From Stieleria varia (GTDB lineage Bacteria; Planctomycetota; Planctomycetia; Pirellulales; Pirellulaceae), in NCBI RefSeq assembly GCF_038443385.1, contig NZ_CP151726.1, forward strand, positions 1,674,001 through 1,738,000: a stretch of 64,000 nt of DNA, in the 5' to 3' direction. This document shows, one piece after another, positions 34,205 to 43,707 of this stretch. Made by a program: the position numbers and the translations under genes. The notes beneath the pieces are model-generated. The model had not been told where the DNA came from. It did no database searches and was given only the letters and a program-made list of their open reading frames with translations. Position 1 is the first letter of the stretch; each line of letters opens with the position of its first letter.

Positions 34205-36748
34205 TCAGTTTGATTTATGAGCCTCGAACAGAGGCACAACTAGCCAAAAGAAATTGTCAGAGCCGTGTTGATGGAGAACTAAACCACTACCCGAATCGTC
34301 CAGTGAAAGTGAGCCAACCACCGAAGTTCGCGAACCGTCCGTGCCAGACATATCCAAACGTACCTGCAACATCCCGCACTCAGAGTCTTGTTGAGCAAGA
34401 TGCCGTGCCATGATTGTCACCGGTATCCGACTGTGTTTCGGGGTGTAAGTGTAGGGTTTGCCCGCTGTAAGCTGCACGTCATTGCCGACCGTTTGCAGGA
34501 ACGTCGATTGCCATGAGCGAACGTTGGCAACTTCCTCAGAACTGAGCGTTTTCGCATTTCCAAACCAGCGTTCGAATTGCTCCTGGTGTTTCTCTGCCAT
34601 CCATTCTGAAGAGACGCCGATGACGGAGAGGCGAATCGGTTTCTTAGCGGATGGAGCCCGCAACTGCAGAAACTGGCTGATCTTGTCGTGAGCACTCGCG
34701 TTATGATCAATCACGAGAGCCATCGACGACGGATCGAAATCAATCAAGTTGCACGGTCCGAAACTCTTCTCGATTTGCTTGACCAATAAATCGGCCTCGG
34801 CCGCGATTTTCGCCTTGACCATTTCCGATGCAGGCGACTCAGCGTTGATCGTCGGGATATCGACAAACAGCGAATCGGAAATTGCATCTCCAATCGGATA
34901 GACTTGCATGGTGTCGATGAACGGCGACTTGAGTTTCAGCACGATCAAATCCGTTCCAGGTTCTTCGCCTGTTCCAATTTGCGTTGGGCGTTCCGCTGAC
35001 GGATTCCCATCGGCATCACGCAGCGAAAATATTCTCAGTTGCGGCAACTGCTCTTCGGCTCCAGGTGAATTGCCTAGCTCTTGATATGACTGATAGCGTC
35101 CGGAAGTATCCAGCAACGCAAGCACCGGCTGCGGTCGTTTCGGGTCTTGAGAGCGAAACGTCAACCAGTGCGGTGATTTGGACATGTCGAGTTCGAACTC
35201 GAAAACCTTGTCGGCTCCAGCAGTCTTGCCCGTTCGTTTCCAGATCATCTGATTTCCCCGGAATTCGATTTCCCCAGGCGCCTTGTCTGCTGGGACGACC
35301 TCGCCGCTAGAAACGATCTTTTCGACAGTCCAAACTCCGAACAGCGGCTGGGAATGTTCTATATGAACCTCGTTGACTACCTCCGCCGGGAATACTTGTT
35401 TTGTCACCACATCCTCGGCCTGCGTGGCAGTCGCTGGTACGTCGTCTTGCGGCGTCTTTTCCGGCGGCTGCATCAGCAGCATTGATAGAACGAATGAGCT
35501 GACGACTGCGAGCATGGCGTAGACTCCAAATTTGCGAAGACGAATCGTGGACAAGCGGGACCCTGGTTTTTCAAGAAGACCTTCAGGCAAACGTGCGGTT
35601 GAAGGCTGTTGCACATGAGCCAAGCAGTCCTCGAGCAGCTCGGCGACTTCCATTGCCGATGCGAACCGATCGTCTGCTTTCTTCGCCATGAGCTTGCTGA
35701 TGATCGAACAAAGCCAGTCAGGAATAGTTGGATTGATTTCACGAATCGGTCGCGGCTCGACATCCGTGATGCGACGAAGAACACCGAGGCTTGTCTCGGC
35801 ACGAAACGGCGGGCGGCCGGTACACATCGTGTAGAGCACACTGCCGAGACTAAACAAGTCGCTGCGGGCATCGACTTGTTCGCCCGCTGCTTGCTCCGGC
35901 GACATGTATTGCGGAGTACCCGGATGGAATCCGGTTCTCGTTAAACTGGCGTCATCGGCAGCGCGAGCCAGGCCGAAGTCGGTGATCAATGCCCGTTCGA
36001 CTCCTTGCTCCATCAGTATGTTCGATGGCTTGATGTCGCGATGAACCAGACCTTGTTGATGAGCGGCGGAGAGCCCAGAGGCTACTTGCATTCCGATCCG
36101 TAAAATCTCGCACAATTCCAACCCGCCCTCGCGATCGATTCTCCCTTGCAACGATTCTCCCGCGATGTAGTGCATCACCAAAAACGGTGTCTCGCGGTCG
36201 GTCTCGACGTTGTAAATTGGCACGACGTGTTCGTGAACGACTGCCGCCGCAGCGCGGGCTTCACGTGCAAAACGTTTACGAGCCGGACCACTGCTGGAAA
36301 GATACGGAGCCAGAATCTTGATCGCGACAGGGCGGTTCAGTTCCGAATCATGCGCCTTGAAGACAATTCCCATGCCACCCGAGCCAATCAGTCGTTCGAC
36401 ATCGTAGCGGCCTAGGCGACCAAGCAACTCGGGATGAGACGCCGGCGAAAGCAACTGGCTGGCCATCGACTCGGTCCAGGCCACTGGCCCTTCGTTTCGC
36501 AGAGAATAATCCCACTTGGCTGAGCCGACTCGGTTTTCTGGACAGGGATCGTCGTTCAAGATAGCCTGACGTGCTTTGCTCCAATCTTGCGCACCGGCCG
36601 CCAGTTCATCAAAGCGCTTCTGACATCGCGGGCATTGCTCGATGTGCTCGACCACATCCTTGTGCTCCGCAGCATCCTCGCCATCACGCAACACGGCGAT
36701 GAGTTCGTCATCGTCACAAAGCTGTTGATCTGGCTGATGGTGAATCAT
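34205..36748 (-). CDS. Membrane Ser/Thr kinase with TIGR03067-like C-terminal domain
   Basis: An 847-residue protein. N-terminal zinc motif His35-x3-Cys39-x2-Cys42 ('EHIEQCPRCQKR'). The kinase spans about 110-375 with 'IGSGGMGIVF', 'VAIKIL', 'VHRDIKPSNI' and 'DFGLARAADD'. One membrane segment lies near residue 410 ('YAMLAVVSSFVLSMLLM'). The outer part starts with a TIGR03067-like planctomycete domain: 'LFGVWTVEKIVSSGEVVPAD' and 'EIEFRGNQMIWKR', with 'VLALLDTSGRYQSY' further on. The last ~200 residues ('ESPASEMVKAKIAAEADLL', 'MARHLAQQDSECG') are unassigned. The ATG overlaps the stop of the sigma gene at 36745. The kinase part is close to those at 25626 and 37530, indicating duplication with exchange of the outer domain. 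Confidence 0.85.
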   Translation of the reverse strand: MIHHQPDQQLCDDDELIAVLRDGEDAAEHKDVVEHIEQCPRCQKRFDELAAGAQDWSKARQAILNDDPCPENRVGSAKWDYSLRNEGPVAWTESMASQLLSPASHPELLGRLGRYDVERLIGSGGMGIVFKAHDSELNRPVAIKILAPYLSSSGPARKRFAREARAAAAVVHEHVVPIYNVETDRETPFLVMHYIAGESLQGRIDREGGLELCEILRIGMQVASGLSAAHQQGLVHRDIKPSNILMEQGVERALITDFGLARAADDASLTRTGFHPGTPQYMSPEQAAGEQVDARSDLFSLGSVLYTMCTGRPPFRAETSLGVLRRITDVEPRPIREINPTIPDWLCSIISKLMAKKADDRFASAMEVAELLEDCLAHVQQPSTARLPEGLLEKPGSRLSTIRLRKFGVYAMLAVVSSFVLSMLLMQPPEKTPQDDVPATATQAEDVVTKQVFPAEVVNEVHIEHSQPLFGVWTVEKIVSSGEVVPADKAPGEIEFRGNQMIWKRTGKTAGADKVFEFELDMSKSPHWLTFRSQDPKRPQPVLALLDTSGRYQSYQELGNSPGAEEQLPQLRIFSLRDADGNPSAERPTQIGTGEEPGTDLIVLKLKSPFIDTMQVYPIGDAISDSLFVDIPTINAESPASEMVKAKIAAEADLLVKQIEKSFGPCNLIDFDPSSMALVIDHNASAHDKISQFLQLRAPSAKKPIRLSVIGVSSEWMAEKHQEQFERWFGNAKTLSSEEVANVRSWQSTFLQTVGNDVQLTAGKPYTYTPKHSRIPVTIMARHLAQQDSECGMLQVRLDMSGTDGSRTSVVGSLSLDDSGSGLVLHQHGSDNFFWLVVPLFEAHKSN

Positions 36749-37347
36749 CGTTTGTCCTCAAACTGTTTGACAAGTTCTTGAATGCGGTTCATCACTCGAC
36801 CTCGAGCGACGTAGACGGTCCCGGTTCGCATGTTCAATTGTTTCGCAGCCATGTCGACCGACAGACCTTCGACATGAGTCAGGCAAAAGGACTGCCAAGT
36901 TGAGTCCGACACCGAGTCGCGAACCTGAGCAGCGGCCCATTGAAAAACGGCTTGTTCATATTCGAGGTCGAATTGGGAGGAGAGATCGCGGCGCGGGTCT
37001 GGGACTTCGGCCAACAGTCGCTCGGCCTCAAGTCCATCCTTACCGATGGGGCGAGTGGCTCGCCGCGTTAGCATGTCTATCGCTTCATTGCGAGCAATCT
37101 TGAGCAACCAGGCTCGAAAGCTGCCTCGGTCCTCGCGCTGCAGCCATCGCGGTAGGGCACGAGAAATGGCGAGCAGAACCTCTTGGATCAAGTTCTCAGC
37201 ATCGGCGTTCTGAAACCCATGTCGGCACGCGACACGGAAAATGACAGGTGCATAGATGGAGACGAAGTCATTCCATGCCGCCACATCTTCGGCATGTTTC
37301 AAGCGTAGAATTAAGCTAGCTCGAGTTTCTGCTGGACTGGACTGCAT
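36745..37347 (-). CDS. ECF RNA polymerase sigma factor (module 3)
   Basis: A 200-residue ECF sigma factor. Region 2 is 'QNADAENLIQEVLLAISRAL' with 'SFRAWLLKIARNEAIDMLTR'; region 4 has 'LSVDMAAKQLNMRTGTVYVA' and 'RGRVMNRIQELVKQF'. The opening 'ETRASLILRLKHAEDVAAWN' matches the N-terminal pattern of the other sigma factors in the array. Overlap of 4 bp with the kinase at 34205 couples their translation. The 180-bp space to the kinase at 37530 must contain its promoter, but I could not fix one. Confidence 0.9.
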   Translation of the reverse strand: MQSSPAETRASLILRLKHAEDVAAWNDFVSIYAPVIFRVACRHGFQNADAENLIQEVLLAISRALPRWLQREDRGSFRAWLLKIARNEAIDMLTRRATRPIGKDGLEAERLLAEVPDPRRDLSSQFDLEYEQAVFQWAAAQVRDSVSDSTWQSFCLTHVEGLSVDMAAKQLNMRTGTVYVARGRVMNRIQELVKQFEDKR

Positions 37348-37529
37348 CTGTCTTTCCGACTGGCTGAAGTGAATTGTCTACCCAGTAGACTCAGCCACAG
37401 ACGGAAATTACACAGTCTCGCAGAAAGTTTTCTGAAATCCGCTCCCCCCTATTCGAAAGGTAGAAAGGGACATGGGATTTCCGAACGCGTAAAGAACGTA
37501 CCCGCAAACCCGCGTCGAATGACTTTCGT

Positions 37530-39920
37530 CTATTTTGGCATCTCAGAAACAAACGGGGCAAGCGTTTCCTCAAGTGAACGACCGGTTTCCAGAGTGATGA
37601 CTCGTAGTTCACCACGTGAGAAACGAAACTTGTTGGGACCTGAAGGTGATTGGCCTACGAAAACGTCTGTCGCTTGATGGGGGAACCAAATGCCAGGAGC
37701 AATTTCGCGATAGTCACTATACCGAGTCAATTCGATTGGACGGGCCATTTCATCGAAATAGAGCGAACCATAGAGGCCAGCCAATCGTTGGAATGTCGCT
37801 TGGTCAGCACGCTTACCAAACTCATGGAACGCATCGAGCGTTTCAAATTTTCTGCCGCATAGCTTTTCGACTTCTGGGGTCTCGTGAAACGGAGTAGACG
37901 CAGCCCCGTGCATGACATAGTTCAGCATTTGCAGCAATCGTCCTGATTTCTGGTCGAACCACAATTTGCAGCGACGAGGTTTGGACATAACGACCCAACA
38001 CTCGGTTCCGTCGACGGTCTCTTCACCGATGGTCTGATACTCGGCAAACTCAATCGGAACGAGCGCGAACTTGTTGTTCCCATCGCTATTACCCCATTGG
38101 AATTCCAGCCTAGCCGACCGCAGATGGAAAAAGGCGCGGGCATCCACCATTTTCCAAACGGTTGAAAGATCACGCTTCGTAAATCGAGGAGCATCTTTGT
38201 TGGTCTTTTGTCGCTGCCAAATCGAATCTTTGTGGCTGAAGTAGTGATTCACGATTCGGGTATTGCCGTTAGCACCATCCAAATTCGGTTTATCATATCC
38301 GAAAAGGAATTTCTCTTCGTCCCAGGCTGTGATCATTGTGGACGATGGCGTATCGGGCTTCAAACGCTCGGTCATTGCCTTTTCAAGATTAGCCTCGGAC
38401 CTATCTACCTCATCGCTCATTTCATCAAGCCATCCAGATGCGTAGTTGGCGTAAAGGTATAAATGCGGCAGCTTTGCGATCTCTTGGGCTTGCTGCTCAT
38501 TTCGCTTTGCCGATGCAATCCCTTTCGTTTGATCGGACTCTGTCGCTTCGGCGCGGTTGGTAGCGTTCTGACCTTCATTTTCTGGCGGTTCTGGTGCTTG
38601 CCATAACAACATGCCCAGTAACGTCATTCCAAAAACCCCAAGCATAGTCATTACTCCTGCACGTGTTACAGTAAAAACAGTACGGCCGGTAGCGGCATGA
38701 TGTACGAGTGACGCTGGCAGAGGCTCGGACGTCGGCTGTTGCACATGGGCTAAACAGTCTTCGAGCAGCTTGGCGACGTCCTGCGCCGATGCAAATCGAT
38801 CATTTGCTTGTTTCGCCATCAGTTTGCTAATAATCGCGCACAGCCACCCGGGCACGTCCGGATTAATCTCGCGAATGGGGCGAGGTTCTTTGTCCGTAAT
38901 CAAACGCAGGACGCTGTAGCTGGATTCGGCTCGGAAGGGAACGTGGCCGGTACACATGGCGTACATCACGCTGCCGAGACTGAACAGGTCACTGCGATGG
39001 TCGACGGTTTCGGCGCGGGCTTGCTCAGGCGACATGTACTGCGGTGTACCAGCGAGTGTGCCGCTGCGTGTGAGACTGGCGTCATCGACGGCTCGAGCTA
39101 AACCAAAATCCATCAACTGCACGCGTTCGACGTTCTGATCGAGAAAGATGTTGGCGGGCTTGATGTCGCGATGCACGATGCCTTGGGCATGAGCCGCGGC
39201 GAGCCCCTTAGCGGCTTGCATCCCGACCCGCAAGATCTCACGCACTTCGAGCGGCCCCTTGTCACTGAGTCTTTTCTGCAATGAAACGCCGCGTGAATAG
39301 GTCATCACCAAGTACGGCACGCCTTGCCATTCGTCGACGCAGTGAATCGCCATCACATGATCATCGACCACGGCTGCGACCGCTTGACCTTCGCGAGCGA
39401 ACCTTTGACGCGCCGCTCCCGATGCCGCCAAATGCGGGAGCAACATCTTAATCGCTACGAATCGATTGAGCGGAGCGTCAAAGGCTTTGAATACGATGCC
39501 CATGCCACCACGTCCGAGTACTCCCAGCACTTCGTACGACCCGATGCGTCCTAACATCTGCGGATCGTCCGTTGGTCCGAGAAGTTTGATCAGGTCCTCA
39601 ATGCTCTCTCGCTGGTCGGACTCACGTAGCTCCGTCTCTCCGAGACGGTGTCCAGAATCTCGCTCAATACTCTGTTCTGCGTTTCGTGGAACCAGCTCAT
39701 TTAGATCCTGCGAGTCTCGGAGAGATTCGCCTACGTGCTGCAGTGATTGTTCGGCTTCGTGCCACCATTGTTGGTCGCCAATTTGATTGGCCATTGCTCG
39801 GCGACAACTTTCGCAGGTCGAGAAGTGCTCCTCCCACAGTTCGTTCTGCGAAGCCGGTACTGTTCCGGCGAGCATCGCTTCGATGTCGGATGTTTGTAAG
39901 CAACCTGTGGCAGATTTCAT
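37530..39920 (-). CDS. Membrane Ser/Thr kinase with unassigned external domain
   Basis: A 796-residue protein. I place the start at 39920, where ATG overlaps the stop of the sigma gene, although the frame is open to 40016. N-terminal 'HFSTCESC' is again HxxxCxxC. The kinase shows 'LGRGGMGIVF', 'VAIKMLLPHLA', 'VHRDIKPANI' and 'DFGLARAVDD'. One membrane segment: 'GVMTMLGVFGMTLLGMLLW'. The outer ~300 residues include 'WKMVDARAFFHLRSARLEF', 'ECWVVMSKPRRCKLWFD' and 'SGRLLQMLNYV', which suggests a beta-rich, LolA/LppX-like lipid- or peptide-binding fold, but this is only a guess. It ends 'LEETLAPFVSEMPK'. The C-terminal domain is different from that of all other kinases in the array. Confidence 0.85.
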   Translation of the reverse strand: MKSATGCLQTSDIEAMLAGTVPASQNELWEEHFSTCESCRRAMANQIGDQQWWHEAEQSLQHVGESLRDSQDLNELVPRNAEQSIERDSGHRLGETELRESDQRESIEDLIKLLGPTDDPQMLGRIGSYEVLGVLGRGGMGIVFKAFDAPLNRFVAIKMLLPHLAASGAARQRFAREGQAVAAVVDDHVMAIHCVDEWQGVPYLVMTYSRGVSLQKRLSDKGPLEVREILRVGMQAAKGLAAAHAQGIVHRDIKPANIFLDQNVERVQLMDFGLARAVDDASLTRSGTLAGTPQYMSPEQARAETVDHRSDLFSLGSVMYAMCTGHVPFRAESSYSVLRLITDKEPRPIREINPDVPGWLCAIISKLMAKQANDRFASAQDVAKLLEDCLAHVQQPTSEPLPASLVHHAATGRTVFTVTRAGVMTMLGVFGMTLLGMLLWQAPEPPENEGQNATNRAEATESDQTKGIASAKRNEQQAQEIAKLPHLYLYANYASGWLDEMSDEVDRSEANLEKAMTERLKPDTPSSTMITAWDEEKFLFGYDKPNLDGANGNTRIVNHYFSHKDSIWQRQKTNKDAPRFTKRDLSTVWKMVDARAFFHLRSARLEFQWGNSDGNNKFALVPIEFAEYQTIGEETVDGTECWVVMSKPRRCKLWFDQKSGRLLQMLNYVMHGAASTPFHETPEVEKLCGRKFETLDAFHEFGKRADQATFQRLAGLYGSLYFDEMARPIELTRYSDYREIAPGIWFPHQATDVFVGQSPSGPNKFRFSRGELRVITLETGRSLEETLAPFVSEMPK

Positions 39921-40522
39921 GATTCCGGGCTCCAAAAGTCGGACACTTCGTTCACCTTGTCTTTGATGCGTTGCATGACGCGACAGCGAGCGACATAGAC
40001 GGCACCGGTGCTGCAACCAAGTTCGCCCGACACCTCTGTGACGCAGCGTCCGCCGATCGTTGTTTCATGGAACATCGTCCAGGTCGACTCGGTGAACTCG
40101 GTTTGAATTTGGCGGGCCGCCCAGCGAAACGCTTCCATGCGACTCTCGTTCATGATTGCAGTCGTCATGTCGCCACCGTCTGGCAGTTCCAGCAACAGAT
40201 CCTGCACGCTAGATGTTCCGCTGGCACGATCGGGCCGGGTTCGAGTCATCGCATTGAGGATCGCATTGCGAGTGACGCGTGCTAGCCAATGGCGAAAGCG
40301 CGGACCACCTGCTTGAACTTCCCAGGATTCGACTGCCTTGGCCACGGACAGAAAGACCTGCTGACACAGATCCTCGGCATCCGCGTGCTGCAAACCTCGA
40401 CGCCGGGCCAACCGATAGACGACCGGTTCATAAATCGCCATGAACTGTGACCATGCGAGTGCATCCTGCGGATCGCGAATCCGTAGAATCAGACTTTCGC
40501 TCGTTTCCGGCCACTGGCTCAT
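39917..40522 (-). CDS. ECF RNA polymerase sigma factor (module 4)
   Basis: A 201-residue ECF sigma factor and the first gene of the array in transcription order. Start 'MSQWPETSESLILRIRDP' parallels module 1 ('MSEFPETRDSLLVQVQDP'). Region 2 is 'QHADAEDLCQQVFLSVAKAV' with 'RFRHWLARVTRNAILNAM'. Region 4 is 'CVTEVSGELGCSTGAVYVAR' and 'CRVMQRIKDKVNE'. It overlaps its kinase by 4 bp. Modules 1 and 4 look like the closest pair among the four. Confidence 0.9.
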   Translation of the reverse strand: MSQWPETSESLILRIRDPQDALAWSQFMAIYEPVVYRLARRRGLQHADAEDLCQQVFLSVAKAVESWEVQAGGPRFRHWLARVTRNAILNAMTRTRPDRASGTSSVQDLLLELPDGGDMTTAIMNESRMEAFRWAARQIQTEFTESTWTMFHETTIGGRCVTEVSGELGCSTGAVYVARCRVMQRIKDKVNEVSDFWSPES

Positions 40523-40883
40523 GCGTGCTTAACTTCCAGGGAATGAACAACCATTTTGAGCAGGCATTATGGTCGAAGAACCATCAACACACGTCGCTCT
40601 ACCAGGTTTCACACAGTGGCCCCGAAAACCTTTCAGCAAAATTCAGAGATGTTGTTCGGCCTCGCGACGCAGAATGACGCCCGCATTGGAAGTGATTCGA
40701 TGATCGGTCGCCTGAATCTTCACCGACCGATTGAAATGACGCTCGATAAGTTTACCTTGTTGTTAACACATCGCGTGATTCCTGTGTGCGTTGGAGTTGG
40801 TTGTTGCTAACCTTAAAACGCAGCGGCCGACTTCACGCGGTGCGTTCTCAAATCAAAAAGTTTCTGGTGAATAGTGCAGGCTT
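40523..40883. other. Divergent intergenic region, no gene seen
   Basis: About 360 bp between the first sigma gene (minus) and the small membrane protein (plus). Several frames of 60-84 codons lack motifs. The region must carry the promoter of the module 4 operon, but no clear -35/-10 pair or operator repeat was identified. Confidence 0.4.
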
Positions 40884-41135
40884 ATGACTCACAATCCATA
40901 CGAATCGCCGAGTACGCACTCTGAAACTGAGTCTTTCCAGATGCGTAGCCGACCGTCATTGACGTATTCGATGCGGAGGGCTGCGATTCCGATTGCAGTT
41001 GGTTCGGTAGCGTTCGGCGCTGCAATGGCATTTCGGAATGTGACGTTCCCTTATGTCGCGGCAGCGACCGCAATCATCTTCATCTTAGCAATCATCACCT
41101 GGTTTTCCCTTTGGTCTTTCAAGGGGCGTCTTTGA
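40884..41135 (+). CDS. Small two-helix membrane protein, planctomycete 'NPYESP' type
   Basis: An 83-residue protein starting 'MTHNPYESPSTHSETESF'. The 'NPYESP' start is typical of many small membrane proteins of Planctomycetes; its meaning is unknown. Two hydrophobic segments follow: 'AAIPIAVGSVAFGAAMAF' and 'YVAAATAIIFILAIITWFSL', ending in 'FKGRL'. No catalytic motif is present. It stands alone between the kinase array and the tRNA gene. A function cannot be assigned. Confidence 0.7.
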   Translation: MTHNPYESPSTHSETESFQMRSRPSLTYSMRRAAIPIAVGSVAFGAAMAFRNVTFPYVAAATAIIFILAIITWFSLWSFKGRL

Positions 41136-41722
41136 TCCTTCATGCGAAACGCCGATCGATACGCGCTGGTCGAATGCGTTGTCTCAGAGGTTGGAAGATC
41201 CTCTCGAGGGCGGTCCTCGAAATGAGCACTGGGGAAATCACGCTGTGCTTGGTCGATGATGCGGCTGAGATCGTTGGCAACGCCGCAGAACAGCACACCA
41301 CCTAGGTGGTCGATCCATCCCAGCTTCTCCCCATTTTTCTAAGCATCTGAGTCTTCTGAGCCCCTGGCCTTCCAGAGGGCTCCGCCTTGCCTGAGCGTCT
41401 TGGCGATTTTTCTGAGCTTCTGAGAACCTTCTTACCCAGAAAGATGCGTTTTGAGCGTTTGTTGTCTTCTCTACTCCGAGCGACACCCTTTCAAACCCAA
41501 TGTTTTCCGGGGTCCGGCGCTGTTCTAAACCTGATCGATTGGGAGGTGCCGACGGCTTCTAACCCGACGGCCCTCAGAAACGGAGAACGTCAGAATTCTG
41601 GGCCAGAGCTCGAAATCGGGCCGCCGAAATCGCGCCGGGTTATCTGACCGGTCTCAGACGCCAGAGAAACGCGGGCCAGCCGCGTTGACGCAAGTCCTTG
41701 CGAAATAACGGGATAAAACGAA
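41136..41722. other. Intergenic region without recognisable gene
   Basis: About 590 bp. Frames of 60-86 codons on both strands are Arg/Ser-rich and look like noise. The sequence has several loose copies of TTCTGAG/CTCAGAA-type words between 41345 and 41430 (for example CATCTGAG, TTCTGAG, TTCTGAGCTTCTGAG), giving weak short repetition of no clear use. Confidence 0.4.
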
Positions 41723-41753
41723 AAAAGCCGCCGTGGTGACCACGACGGCTTTT
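41723..41753 (-). terminator. Rho-independent terminator of the initiator tRNA gene
   Basis: A 14-bp stem with one mismatch and a 3-base loop, flanked by A and T tracts. Read on the minus strand it is GCCGTCGTGG-TCA-CCACGGCGGC followed by TTTTTTCGTTTT, 44 bases after the tRNA 3' end. The tracts on both sides mean that it could also stop plus-strand transcripts. Confidence 0.85.
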
Positions 41754-41796
41754 CGTTTACTGGTGGGTCGGAAAGTGTTCCAACCAAACAGAGAAG

Positions 41797-41870
<74 letters not shown>

Positions 41871-42115
41871 GTGAAGTTATCGACAAGCTTGTCGCTCGTC
41901 TTTACCTATACTCACGGTCCCCGCCCAAATTGTCAAGCCGTCGAGGTCGCGATTCGTCTAAGTCGCGTGATTTCTCGGGATTTTTGCTGGGCGGTGGAGG
42001 GGTTTGGAGGATCAAATGCCGCTTCTGCCTGCGCCTTCGGCTGCGGGTCAAACGGTTGCCGCATCTGCCTGTGATTACGGAGACTGATGACTCTGTCGTG
42101 TTGCGTTTTCACTGT

Positions 42116-42133
42116 GAGCCGATGGCCCTAGCC
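42116..42133. repeat. Left part of a palindromic repeat split by the IS4 element
   Basis: GAGCCGATGGCCCTAGCC ends in the 10-bp target GGCCCTAGCC, which is duplicated at 43654-43663. Joined to the sequence after the right copy (ACGGGCCTCGAAGGG), it restores a repeat closely similar to the arm at 8153. The matching right arm, GGGCTAGCGTCTTGCGGCTC, lies at about 43885-43904, beyond the MITE-like element. Confidence 0.75.
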
Positions 42134-43653
42134 CTCTTTATCCTACACATCTCCGATGAGCCTTTTGTAGGCGAGGAAAGCTTCGTGGTACGACTCGATT
42201 TTCCGCATTCCTCGCCAGATCGTTGTGGAGCCGGGCGGGCCTTGGCCTTTCTTGTCCAGATAGCCGCCAAGCTTGGCGACCACCAGCATCCATTCGCCGA
42301 TCGTGGGAGGTGTTTCGGGAACCTCACGTCCGGCAAAGACCACGAGGTACGTCGCCTTCCAAAAACTGGCATCGTAGAAACGCTCGCAACTGACTTGCGG
42401 ACAAACTCGATTGGCGGTCTTGAGTTGCTCGACTCGAAACCCAGTGATCATCAAAAGCGTCACCGCACGCACGTATGTATCGATCTGCTCGTACTTCAGC
42501 TTCTCAATCTTCATGCCGCTCTTGAGCGTCTTGAAATACAGTTCGATGTCCCAGCGGCGACAATAAGAACCAATGACTCGTTCGATTTCCGAGATCGTCG
42601 AAATGGGGAGCGATGTAAAAAGTAACCAGCGGATCGGCTCTTCGCCTTCGGGTGCGTCCGTTTCGACGGCCTCGACAACATTGATCGTCACGTCGGGAGC
42701 ACGACCACCAGGGCGTGCCGGGCCGCGTAAAGTGACCTGCCGGGCACGAATCGAAATCGATGCTACCCGGGCACTGCGACTCATCCGACGAGCACGCGTT
42801 TCTCCGATAATTAATGACTTTCGCTCGCTTAAATCGATTTCACGCTGAAACTGAAACTCCGTCTCCTGCATCACTTCGGAGATCGTCCTGGTTTCACCTT
42901 GATCGAGCACTGTGCGATCTTGGCAACCACGAATGACGTAGTCATAGTTGGCCGCCAGATCATCGGTTTGCGCTAGCAATTCATAAATATCAGACTCGCT
43001 GTCCGAGACGCCAATGTAGTGCGTCTGGGGATGAGCCAGTGCGATTTGCTCGCCACTTTGAAACATCTCCAGCCAACGGTAGCTTTCTTTTTCTTCAAAG
43101 GCTTGCTGGCGTCGCAGGTTGACTTTTTCTGTTTTGTTCAGATCCGTCTTGATGTCATCACGCGTCCAAATGCACTGATCGACCGTGCCCAGAACAAGTC
43201 CATCCTCGGTGATCGCATAGAGTGGGTGCAGAAAGAAACCGAATTTGTCCCGACTCTCCAACGGCCCGGCCCCGCGGACTTGCCGCTGTGGTTTGGTGAG
43301 ATCACAGACGGTGGTATCCTGGGATAGGATGACGACCGGTTGCTCGGCGGTGCGAGCGATTGAAGCATCATTGTGGGCTTTGAGAATGCCGTCCACAGGG
43401 ATATTTCGATTGTTTACCAAACGGTAGGTTGCCTCAAGTTTCGCGTTGTCCTTACACGCACTGGGCGTAGATTCGGCAATCTCGGACTGTTGCTCAAGAA
43501 TCAGGGCGACACGTCGCTCCCGCCGCTTATCACCTAAATCCAAAGTCCGAAGCTCATCTTTTATCCAGCTTGCCATTGTCCCGATCCCTGGGGAAGTGTT
43601 TTGTCGACTCCAACCGACCAAAGGGTAGAAAAAAAGATGTGTAGGATAAAGAG
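42134..43653 (-). mobile_element. IS4-family insertion sequence (Tn5/IS50-like termini)
   Basis: A 1520-bp element. Both ends begin with the same 19 bases, CTCTTTATCCTACACATCT (left at 42134, right read on the minus strand from 43653). It is flanked by a perfect 10-bp direct repeat GGCCCTAGCC (42124-42133 and 43654-43663), the target duplication. The 19-bp length of the ends resembles IS50. It contains one intact transposase gene. The perfect repeats suggest a recent insertion. Confidence 0.95.
42143..43576 (-). CDS. IS4-family DDE transposase
   Basis: About 477 residues from the ATG at 43576 ('MASWIKDELRTLDLGDKRRE'); the frame is open to 43621 with an earlier Met. The N-terminal domain with 'LGDKRRERRVALILEQQ' and 'ACKDNAKLEATYRLVNN' is the Tn5-type end-binding domain. 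The core has 'VVILSQDTTVCDLT' (first Asp), 'YIGVSDSESDIYELL' (second Asp) and the Y-R-E signature region in 'YCRRWDIELYFKTLKSGMKI', with the catalytic Glu in 'IELYFK'. The length matches Tn5-like enzymes and there is no sign of decay. The stop is 9 bp inside the left end of the element. Confidence 0.9.
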   Translation of the reverse strand: MASWIKDELRTLDLGDKRRERRVALILEQQSEIAESTPSACKDNAKLEATYRLVNNRNIPVDGILKAHNDASIARTAEQPVVILSQDTTVCDLTKPQRQVRGAGPLESRDKFGFFLHPLYAITEDGLVLGTVDQCIWTRDDIKTDLNKTEKVNLRRQQAFEEKESYRWLEMFQSGEQIALAHPQTHYIGVSDSESDIYELLAQTDDLAANYDYVIRGCQDRTVLDQGETRTISEVMQETEFQFQREIDLSERKSLIIGETRARRMSRSARVASISIRARQVTLRGPARPGGRAPDVTINVVEAVETDAPEGEEPIRWLLFTSLPISTISEIERVIGSYCRRWDIELYFKTLKSGMKIEKLKYEQIDTYVRAVTLLMITGFRVEQLKTANRVCPQVSCERFYDASFWKATYLVVFAGREVPETPPTIGEWMLVVAKLGGYLDKKGQGPPGSTTIWRGMRKIESYHEAFLAYKRLIGDV

Positions 43654-43707
43654 GGCCCTAGCCACGGGCCTCGAAGGGTTTTGCCGACACCATTAAGCCC
43701 GCGGCTG

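Noticed and set aside
42143-42625. Plus-strand frame through the IS4 transposase
   Set aside because: Antisense of a clear DDE transposase.
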